Positions 57,959-64,000 of a DNA stretch of 64,000 bases are shown here, in pieces. The stretch's first letter is position 1. Each line of letters opens with the position of its first letter. The position numbers were made by a program, and so were the translations under genes. This stretch comes from Candidatus Defluviilinea proxima (lineage in GTDB: Bacteria > Chloroflexota > Anaerolineae > Anaerolineales > Villigracilaceae): positions 1,627,501-1,691,500 of the forward strand of contig JADKIW010000001.1 in the NCBI GenBank assembly GCA_016721115.1. Direction: 5' to 3'. A model generated the notes under the pieces. The model had not been told where the DNA came from. It did no database searches and worked only from the letters and a program-made list of their open reading frames with translations.

Positions 57959-58648
57959 ATGTTGAAAAAATTAAAAGAACAGGTATTTCAGGCAAACCTA
58001 TTACTCCCCAAGCATGGACTGATCACTTTCACTTGGGGAAATGTCTCTGGCATCAATAGAGAAAAAGGGTTGGTGGTTATTAAACCATCGGGCGTTTCCT
58101 ATGATGTGATGAAGGCAGACGATATGGTGGTCGTGGATTTAATGACGGGAAAAGTTGTAGATGGAAAGCTTAAACCATCTTCTGACACCCCGACACACCT
58201 CGAACTATATAAAGCATTTCCCAACATTGGTGGTGTCGTGCATACTCACAGCCGTTGGGCCACGAGCTTTGCGCAGGCAGGTCGGGGCATCATGGCGCTT
58301 GGCACAACGCAAGGTGATTACTTCTACGGTGAAATTCCCTGTACGAGGAAGATGACGAAAGCCGAGATCGAAGGCGAATATGAAAAAGAAACAGGGACGG
58401 TCATTATAGAAACCTTCAAAGATAAAAACCCAGATGCCATCCCTGCAGTTCTTGTCCATAGCCACGGCCCTTTTACGTGGGGCACCGATGCCATGGATGC
58501 TGTCCATAATGCCGTGGTGTTGGATGAAGTTGCCTTTATGAATTTCCATGCGATGATGTTGGAACCGAACATTCAACCCATGCAACAGGAATTGATGGAT
58601 AAGCACTATTTGAGAAAGCACGGCGCGAACGCCTACTACGGACAATAG
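57959..58648 (+). CDS. araD: L-ribulose-5-phosphate 4-epimerase
   Basis: A 229-residue class II aldolase-fold enzyme. It has the substrate site FTWGNVSGI (about 22-30), KPSGVSYD, SSDTPTHLELY, and the zinc ligands in GGVVHTHSRWATSFAQ (about 90-105) and the later HSHGPFTWG (about 167-175). These are the residues of AraD/SgbE/UlaF epimerases. ATG 57959 follows GGAG. Neighbours araB and araA place it on L-arabinose: it converts L-ribulose-5-phosphate to D-xylulose-5-phosphate for the pentose phosphate pathway. Confidence 0.95.
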   Translation: MLKKLKEQVFQANLLLPKHGLITFTWGNVSGINREKGLVVIKPSGVSYDVMKADDMVVVDLMTGKVVDGKLKPSSDTPTHLELYKAFPNIGGVVHTHSRWATSFAQAGRGIMALGTTQGDYFYGEIPCTRKMTKAEIEGEYEKETGTVIIETFKDKNPDAIPAVLVHSHGPFTWGTDAMDAVHNAVVLDEVAFMNFHAMMLEPNIQPMQQELMDKHYLRKHGANAYYGQ

Positions 58649-58693
58649 ACGATAGACGTGGATAGTGGCTAATTGTCCACGGTCTGTGGTCAG
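58647..58693. repeat. Dispersed repeat related to 30606-30659
   Basis: AGACGATAGACGTGGATAGTGG...GTCCACGGTCTGTGGTC shares GACGATAGAC exactly and the GTCCA-x2-GTCT-x-TGGTC block with the element at 30606. Both lie at the end of a gene. The two likely belong to one small repeat family. Confidence 0.5.
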
Positions 58694-58716
58694 AAATAAC
58701 ATAAGGAGAATTCATC

Positions 58717-60222
58717 ATGATTGATCTAAAAGGATATGAAGTTTGGTTTGTGACGGGGAGCCAGCATTTGTATGGCCCCAAGACTCTAGAAGAGGTCGCT
58801 GTACATTCAAAAGAGATCGCAGCGGCGTTGGGCGCATCAAAAGAAATACCTGTCAAAGTGGTATTCAAACCTGTGCTCACCACGCCCGATGCGATCCATG
58901 ATTTGTGCCTCGAAGCCAATTCAACAAAGGCTTGTGTCGGTCTCGTCACTTGGATGCACACCTTCTCGCCTGCCAAAATGTGGATCGCTGGCTTGAGCCT
59001 GCTCAAGAAGCCCTTCCTTCATTTACATACGCAATACGGACGTGAGATCCCCTGGTCAACGATCGACATGGATTTCATGAACCTCAACCAGTCTGCACAT
59101 GGTGATCGCGAATTCGGTTTCATCGGAAGTCGCATGCGCCTCAATCGTAAGGTGGTGGTTGGTCACTGGGCCGACGATGCGACTCAGCGTGAGATCGGTG
59201 TGTGGGTGCGTGCCGCGTGCGCATGGGCAGATGCCCAAGGCATGAAGGTCGCGCGCTTTGGCGATAACATGCGTGATGTCGCTGTGACCGAAGGCAACAA
59301 AGTCTCAGCGCAGATCCAACTTGGTTATGATGTATATGGTTACGGCATTGGCGATCTGGTCAAGCTCGTCAACGAAGCCAGCGATGCCGAAGTGGACAAA
59401 CTCATCCAGGCCTATATGGATGAGTACGATGTGGTCGCAGATCTTAGACCCAGCGGTGCCAAGCATCAGTCTTTGCGCGATGGTGCTCGCATTGAGATCG
59501 GTCTCCGTAATTTCCTCGCGGCGGGTAACTTCAAAGCTTTCACAGATACGTTTGAAGATTTGCATGGAATGGTCCAATTGCCGGGCCTTGCGGTGCAACG
59601 TCTCATGCGCGATGGGTATGGCTTTGGTGGAGAAGGCGATTGGAAGACTTCCGCTCTCGTTCGCACTATGAAGGTGATGAATGCTGGTCAAACGGGCGGC
59701 GTCAGTTTCATGGAAGATTACACCTACCACTTCAGCAAAACAGGCGACAAAGTTCTTGGCGCACACATGTTGGAAATTTGTGAATCGATCGCTGTCAATA
59801 AACCCAAACTGGAAATTCACCCGCTCGGGATCGGTGGGAAGGCTGATCCTGTCCGATTGGTCTTTGATGCCCAGACAGGAGTTGGTGTCTGTGCTTCCAT
59901 TATGGATATGGGCGGACGCTATCGCCTCGTTGCGAACATTGTGGATGTTGTCCCGACCGATGAACCGCTTCCAAAACTCCCAGTGGCTCGCGCTCTTTGG
60001 TTACCACGCCCGAATCTCAAAGTCGCGGCGGCCACATGGATCTTCGCAGGTGGTGCACATCACACCGGCTTCAGTTACTCGGTCACACCTGAACATCTCC
60101 GTGACTATGCTGAGATGGCAGGCATTGAGTTCCTGTTGATCGATGAGAACACAACTGTGGAAGGTTTCAAGGACACCCTGCGTTGGAATGACCTCTACTA
60201 TCACTTGAATAAGGGAATATAG
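58717..60222 (+). CDS. araA: L-arabinose isomerase
   Basis: A 501-residue isomerase, the standard length. It begins YEVWFVTGSQHLYGPKTLEEV and has the conserved substrate and metal region: the LHTQYGREIPW segment (about 107-117), a Glu in GFGGEGDWKTSALVR (about 305-319), then SFMEDYTYHF with the second Glu (about 330) and HMLEICESIA with a His ligand. GAH HTGFSY near residue 446 supplies the last His. AAGGAG precedes ATG 58717. It converts L-arabinose to L-ribulose and completes the araB-araD-araA set. A long palindromic terminator follows 22 bp after the stop. Confidence 0.97.
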   Translation: MIDLKGYEVWFVTGSQHLYGPKTLEEVAVHSKEIAAALGASKEIPVKVVFKPVLTTPDAIHDLCLEANSTKACVGLVTWMHTFSPAKMWIAGLSLLKKPFLHLHTQYGREIPWSTIDMDFMNLNQSAHGDREFGFIGSRMRLNRKVVVGHWADDATQREIGVWVRAACAWADAQGMKVARFGDNMRDVAVTEGNKVSAQIQLGYDVYGYGIGDLVKLVNEASDAEVDKLIQAYMDEYDVVADLRPSGAKHQSLRDGARIEIGLRNFLAAGNFKAFTDTFEDLHGMVQLPGLAVQRLMRDGYGFGGEGDWKTSALVRTMKVMNAGQTGGVSFMEDYTYHFSKTGDKVLGAHMLEICESIAVNKPKLEIHPLGIGGKADPVRLVFDAQTGVGVCASIMDMGGRYRLVANIVDVVPTDEPLPKLPVARALWLPRPNLKVAAATWIFAGGAHHTGFSYSVTPEHLRDYAEMAGIEFLLIDENTTVEGFKDTLRWNDLYYHLNKGI

Positions 60223-60244
60223 TTTTCGAGTTCAATCGAATTGT

Positions 60245-60286
60245 AAACTGCCTCTTGCTGATATATCAGCAAGAGGCAGTTTTGTT
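60245..60286. terminator. Bidirectional terminator after araA
   Basis: A perfect 38-bp palindrome: AAACTGCCTCTTGCTGATA and its exact inverse, ending in TTTTG on the + strand and TTTAC on the - strand. It closes two convergent genes. Confidence 0.85.
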
Positions 60287-60295
60287 TGCGTATTC

Positions 60296-61330
60296 TCAGC
60301 TTTGGTGGGTCGTTGCAAATGCGCTTTCACGATATTCCCTCGGCGTGACCCCCGACCATTTTTTGAACGCCTTGCGAAAAACACTTGGTTCTGAAAAACC
60401 CAGTAGATAGGTGATCTGTTCCACTGTATAGTTCTCGCGCAAATATTTTTGTGCGAGTCTTTTGCGAATATCCTTGTATAGGTCGCTGAAAGCAACCCCT
60501 TCCTCATCCAGCCGCTTTTGCAGTGTGCGTACACTGACCGCCATTTCTTTAGCAACCTTATTAATGGATAGCTCCTCATCATCAAGTTGCGACAGAATGA
60601 TCTTCGTCACAGCACGTGTATGTTCGTTCTTGCGATCAAGTTCGGCAAGAAAACTTTCTGCATATTTTTCAAAATATTCCAGCAATCCAGGGTTCGCCAT
60701 TGGGATGGGTGTGTTGACAAGACTCGCATCCAGTGTGAAAGAATTCTCCTTTTGGCCGAACAGAATGGGACACTGAAAGAACCGCTCATATTCGGACCTC
60801 GAGGCTGGTTCAGCGCAAGTAAACGTTACCTCAAGCGGGTTAATATCCGCGCTTGTCAATGAACGCATCATCCGCACACTGCTCGATAGGCTTGCGTCGA
60901 AACAATGCCGTGTCATTTCAGGTGTGTGCGGCGGCGTGAAGAAGATGACCTTGATTTTGTTTAGCTTCTGTTCCGTCCTGGTTTCGATAAAGTTACCGAT
61001 AATGCGGGAGTATCGCTCCGATTTTTCAAAGACTTCCCCCAGATTTTTGCAGTTCATCATCATATAACCAAGAATAGACCAGCTTCCGACTTCAGCAAAC
61101 TCGCCCATGTGTAGACCAAAATATGGGTCGTTGACATACTCGGCTGCTTTATCTTGAATGAGCAGATACGTCTCAATCGGGATGTGCGTATCAAACGACC
61201 TGACCTTTGTTGGGTCCACATTCAGAGAGCGCAGGAACGTATCAGTATCCACCTTCAGCGAATCGAGATAGGTAAACATCTGCGATAGAAGATTTACCGA
61301 GATAGCGATAGTTTCTGCCGATGCGATCAT
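60296..61330 (-). CDS. AraC-family regulator with arabinose-binding-like N terminus
   Basis: A 344-residue regulator of the OruR/ArgR-like branch. Residues 1-210 form the large N-terminal domain (DPYFGLHMGEFAEVGSWSILGYMMM; RTEQKLNKIKVIFFTP), which resembles the Pfam arabinose-binding AraC N-terminal family despite that name often covering other ligands. The DNA-binding domain is at about 245-340 (LSINKVAKEMAVSVRTLQKRL, ITYLLGFSEPSVFRKAFKKWSG, VTPREYRE). It lies divergent to a quinone-oxidoreductase-like gene, with a palindrome in the 152-bp gap, so that gene is its likely target. A role in arabinose metabolism is not implied by position alone. Confidence 0.88.
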   Translation of the reverse strand: MIASAETIAISVNLLSQMFTYLDSLKVDTDTFLRSLNVDPTKVRSFDTHIPIETYLLIQDKAAEYVNDPYFGLHMGEFAEVGSWSILGYMMMNCKNLGEVFEKSERYSRIIGNFIETRTEQKLNKIKVIFFTPPHTPEMTRHCFDASLSSSVRMMRSLTSADINPLEVTFTCAEPASRSEYERFFQCPILFGQKENSFTLDASLVNTPIPMANPGLLEYFEKYAESFLAELDRKNEHTRAVTKIILSQLDDEELSINKVAKEMAVSVRTLQKRLDEEGVAFSDLYKDIRKRLAQKYLRENYTVEQITYLLGFSEPSVFRKAFKKWSGVTPREYRESAFATTHQS

Positions 61331-61413
61331 GCGCTAATCATAACTTAAAGTATGCATCAAAAGACATCTTTTTTGCAGGGAATGTCATAGGCGATTGCCG
61401 ACCGTTGAAATAA

Positions 61414-61430
61414 CATTGAAATAATCAATG
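61414..61430. promoter_or_regulatory. Possible operator between divergent genes
   Basis: CATTGA-AATAA-TCAATG is a 6-bp inverted repeat in the gap between the AraC-type gene and the oxidoreductase gene. It overlaps TTGAAA, and TATAAA follows at a short 14-bp distance. Weak evidence. Confidence 0.35.
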
Positions 61431-61482
61431 GTTTGTATAAAAGTTTGTGAGCATTGGCAATCTCATTCCTACAGGAGTTTTT

Positions 61483-62487
61483 ATGAAATACAAAAGTGTT
61501 GTCGTAACAAAAAGAGGGGGACCAGAAGTTTTACAAGTCCGTGAAAATGATGTGCGTCTGCCAACATCAAACGAAGTTCGTATTAAGGTCCTTGCCGCTG
61601 GTGTAGGGCGCACGGACATCAACTACCGTTATGGTTTGTCACCATTTGCACCGAAAGTCCCTTTTGTGCCAGGATATGAAATGATGGGCACAGTGGATGC
61701 CATTGGTGATCGCGTCACGAAAGTCGCTGTGGGTGATCGAGTCGCCGCCTTGATTGGTCATGGCGGATATTCTGAAATGATTTACCTCCGTCAGGAAGAT
61801 CTCGCTCCTGTGCCGCCATCATTGGACCCAGCGGAAGTTGTCACTGTGGTTTTGAATTATGTCTCGGCATATCAAATGTTGCACCGCGTGGCAAAGGTCA
61901 AAGCAGGCGACAAAGTGTTAATCAACGGCGCAAGCGGCGGTATGGGCACAGCTTTATTAGAGCTTGGAAAAATAGCGGGGCTCAAAATGTATGGCACAGC
62001 TTCGCAAAACAAACACAATATCCTGAAAGAGTTCGGAGCGATACCCGTGGATTATCGTAATCAGGATTTTGTTGAAGTGATCCGCGATGCTGAACCAACT
62101 GGTCTTGATTTTGTGTTTGAGGGTATCGGTGGAGAACATAGTAGTGATCGTGCTTTGTCACTCTTGCGCCATGGCGGTAAATTAGTGGCATATGCCGCTC
62201 CCGCTGGGCTTTTTTCTATGGTGAAAGATCTTTTCAAGCGGATGCAGGTGAACCTGCTGTCAAAAGGAAAGACTACTGAATTCTATGGCATTACCGCACT
62301 GTATTTGGTGGATAAAAAGCCCTTCATGGAAGATTTGCCAAAACTATTCAAAATGCTTCAAGAAGACAAGATCAAACCTGTGATTGCCGCAAGACTTTCA
62401 CTTCTTGAAGCACGAAAGGCGAATGAAATGCTCGAAAGTGGACAGGTGACAGGTAATCTGGTTCTGCTATCGCCCGAATTATTGTGA
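61483..62487 (+). CDS. Quinone-oxidoreductase-like medium-chain dehydrogenase
   Basis: A 334-residue MDR-superfamily enzyme without zinc ligands; ATG 61483 follows CAGGAG. It has VLAAGVGRTDINYRYG at the N-terminal domain (about 38-53), PGYEMMGTVDAIGDRV, GDRVAALIGHGGYSEM and the nucleotide-binding VLINGASGGMGTALLELGK (about 146-164). This layout matches NADPH-quinone reductases and related reductases of the class also called synaptic vesicle VAT-1-like. The electron acceptor is unknown. It is divergent to an AraC-type regulator gene, which probably controls it. Confidence 0.87.
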   Translation: MKYKSVVVTKRGGPEVLQVRENDVRLPTSNEVRIKVLAAGVGRTDINYRYGLSPFAPKVPFVPGYEMMGTVDAIGDRVTKVAVGDRVAALIGHGGYSEMIYLRQEDLAPVPPSLDPAEVVTVVLNYVSAYQMLHRVAKVKAGDKVLINGASGGMGTALLELGKIAGLKMYGTASQNKHNILKEFGAIPVDYRNQDFVEVIRDAEPTGLDFVFEGIGGEHSSDRALSLLRHGGKLVAYAAPAGLFSMVKDLFKRMQVNLLSKGKTTEFYGITALYLVDKKPFMEDLPKLFKMLQEDKIKPVIAARLSLLEARKANEMLESGQVTGNLVLLSPELL

Positions 62488-62524
62488 AATATATTCAAAC
62501 TACATTCCTTTGAAATGGACTGCA

Positions 62525-62573
62525 AAACTTTTAGACCCTAAAGGTTTCCAAGACCTTTAGGGTCTAAAAGTTT
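62525..62573. repeat. Long perfect inverted repeat
   Basis: AAACTTTTAGACCCTAAAGGT (62525-62545) pairs exactly with 62553-62573, a 21-bp stem with loop TTCCAAG. Ends in AAGTCG, not a U-tract. It may act as a terminator for the preceding gene or be a mobile palindromic repeat. Confidence 0.6.
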
Positions 62574-62726
62574 AAGTCGAAAATATGTCAGACAAAGAAA
62601 AGTCGGTTGTATGGAAGCAGATTGAAGGTCCGTTTTGAGGCGGGGATTTAATCCATTGTAATTCTTCCCATGCGCAGTATAATGCACCGAATTAAAAATT
62701 TATAGCATCTGATAGGAGGCGCTATT

Positions 62727-63695
62727 ATGGAAATCTTATATGTGATTGTCGCCATTGTGGTGGTTTTAGTGGTGGCATTTGTGGCTTTTGAGTATCGTGT
62801 TCGCCAGCCCGATGTGTTGGTTCTTTTTGAATCCAAGGGCAAGATCGGTTTGCGTGATGGGTTGATGTATCCACGTCATTTTAGTTTACCTCTCAAGCGA
62901 ACGACCAGCCCTATTCATTTAACTGTGGATGCGACTGCGGTGGGAAATATCGGCGTGAATGTCAAGTTGATCGGTTCGGTGGCTCCTGCGTTGGATAACG
63001 TTCAGGCGTTGATCCGCGTGGGCGGGTGGAGCAGTGAAGCGGTATCTCGTGCGGCCGAAGAGACTGGCATTCTGTTGGAAGGTTTGGTAAAGGAATATGC
63101 CGAAACCGCAGAGATCACTGCGCTTTCTTCAACGGGTTTGGTCAAGTATTTGAACGAACGCTCGAATTTGTTCAAGGAGAAGTTTGGCGTTGAGTTGATC
63201 TCGTTGGCTGTACAGTCTTTAGACCCGACCGACTCAGAAATTGCTGATGCTTTGCGCCAACAAGAACAGGCTCGCCTGCTCGAACAGACGGAACGCTTGA
63301 ACAATCAAGCTCGTGTGGCGGTGGCAAAAGCCAAATACCAAGCGGATGAGGAAATGGCTGAAATGGAGCACACGCTCGAGTTGAAGAAGGCTTCATTGAA
63401 GAAGTCCCTGCTCGAACAGGAAAGCGTACTGGCTCAACAACGTTTGGAAGATGAACTAGCTCGTAATCGTTCGCGCCTTGCGTTTGAAAAAGAAGAATTG
63501 GAAATCCTCAAGAATAACCCTGAGTTGTTGGTGCTGACGCCGCAAGCGGCACGTTTGGCAGAAGCCAGCCAGGGATTAAAGAATGCTCGCACAGTGATCT
63601 CGCTCAGCCCGCAGGAACTATCTTCTGGTTCAGACCTGTTGAACTTACTTCAGAATTTATTGACCAAGGCGCTTGAAGCCAAGAAGAACGGATAA
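62727..63695 (+). CDS. Membrane-anchored SPFH/band-7-like protein
   Basis: A 322-residue protein with one N-terminal membrane helix (residues 2-22, LYVIVAIVVVLVVAFVAF). A band-7-like alpha/beta domain follows (about 30-180; VDATAVGNIGVNVKLIGSV, EKFGVELISLAVQSLDPTDSEIADAL, as in stomatin-type proteins). A long coiled coil rich in Gln, Glu, Arg and Ala fills residues about 185-270. ATG 62727 is preceded by AGGAGG. Band-7 proteins form membrane scaffolds; the cargo here is unknown. Its stop codon overlaps the next start (TAATG), so the two proteins are probably coupled. Confidence 0.8.
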   Translation: MEILYVIVAIVVVLVVAFVAFEYRVRQPDVLVLFESKGKIGLRDGLMYPRHFSLPLKRTTSPIHLTVDATAVGNIGVNVKLIGSVAPALDNVQALIRVGGWSSEAVSRAAEETGILLEGLVKEYAETAEITALSSTGLVKYLNERSNLFKEKFGVELISLAVQSLDPTDSEIADALRQQEQARLLEQTERLNNQARVAVAKAKYQADEEMAEMEHTLELKKASLKKSLLEQESVLAQQRLEDELARNRSRLAFEKEELEILKNNPELLVLTPQAARLAEASQGLKNARTVISLSPQELSSGSDLLNLLQNLLTKALEAKKNG

Positions 63696-64000
63696 TGGCG
63701 CAATCTGATCCACTGGCGTATTTTCGCCTGAAGCAGATTCGAGCCGCTCGTGTTTCTGAGATCAGTGAAGCCACGGCGGCTGCACCTGTTCCTCCTGAGG
63801 AACGGGTCAATTTTCATATTGGAAATCCACTGCAGGATGTTCAACTTTCTTCGGCGTTCCTGCGCATCGCTTTGGGTATTGATGTCCATCGGCAGGATCT
63901 GCCCGATGCAAATCCTGATGCGATCCTTGAGTATTTAGGATGGGGGAGTGAAGACAAGCCGAAGCTCGAATTCCTGATCCGTGCCATTCAAAAGAGTAGT
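63695..64000 (+). CDS. Unidentified protein, 3' end outside window
   Basis: The frame starts at ATG 63695, sharing one base with the previous stop, and stays open to the right edge (102 codons visible). The visible part contains YFRLKQIRAARVSEISEATA, VNFHIGNPLQDVQLSSAFL and LEYLGWGSEDKPKLEFLIRA. The HIGNPLQ phrase recalls the N-terminal part of fold-type I PLP aminotransferases, but this is too little to assign. Coupling to the band-7-like gene suggests a joint function. Confidence 0.6.
   Translation, partial: MAQSDPLAYFRLKQIRAARVSEISEATAAAPVPPEERVNFHIGNPLQDVQLSSAFLRIALGIDVHRQDLPDANPDAILEYLGWGSEDKPKLEFLIRAIQKSS

Overview
The window looks like a chromosome segment of an anaerobic, plant-polysaccharide-fermenting bacterium of the Chloroflexota, probably class Anaerolineae. 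This is inferred from gene style: many sugar-binding lipoproteins with Ala/Thr/Glu/Pro linkers, LacI and YesMN regulators, and a fermentative hydrogenase. No rRNA, tRNA or other marker gene was seen, so the assignment is tentative. No transposase, prophage or CRISPR array was found.

Region 1 (1-9479, + strand) is a soluble NAD-linked [NiFe] hydrogenase locus. A truncated RsbW-like ATPase, a DRTGG-domain protein and a PHP-domain protein come first. After a good promoter with a TTGTGA-N6-TCACAA palindrome come a NuoE-like subunit, a second ATPase-fold protein, a cysteine-free ferredoxin-fold protein, a NuoF-like flavoprotein with extra ferredoxin domain, a NuoG-like iron-sulfur subunit, the small and large [NiFe] subunits, and the maturation protease. 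The accessory genes resemble those known beside electron-bifurcating [FeFe] hydrogenases.

Region 2 (9501-27270, - strand) is a galactan utilisation locus arranged like the ganSPQAB operon of Bacillus. In transcription order it has a 1189-residue LacI-sensor/histidine kinase/receiver/AraC regulator, a phosphorylation-dead receiver, a binding protein carrying an X25-like C-terminal module, two MalFG-type permeases, a surface GH53 galactanase, an unrecognised 609-residue protein, a zinc-ribbon protein, GH42 beta-galactosidase, a cytoplasmic GH53, galT and galK. The proposed flow is: cut galactan outside, import oligosaccharides, cut to galactose, make glucose-1-phosphate.

Region 3 (27400-36843) handles xylan and xylose: a cytoplasmic GH10 xylanase and a Weimberg-type oxidative set (xylonate dehydratase, 2-keto-3-deoxy-pentonate dehydratase, ketoglutarate semialdehyde dehydrogenase). 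A divergent LacI regulator, whose operator sits between two opposed promoters, precedes an orphan binding protein. An AT-rich lipoprotein gene interrupts this block.

Region 4 (37029-60286, + strand) is a pentose/arabinose region: a LacI regulator with tandem operators, a ChvE/GguAB-type importer, an uncharacterised oxidoreductase module, a YesMN two-component system with its own binding protein, a YtfQRT-YjfF-type importer, a zinc dehydrogenase, and araB, araD, araA. The same palindrome (consensus TGTTAYCGNTAACA) recurs at three promoters and defines a probable regulon. Two of the binding-protein genes share a long leader of conserved layout with a predicted loop-to-downstream pseudoknot. It is the best candidate here for an undescribed element.

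Region 5 (60296-64000) holds an AraC-type regulator divergent from a quinone-oxidoreductase-like gene, a long inverted repeat, a membrane-anchored SPFH-like protein, and the start of an unidentified gene cut by the window edge.
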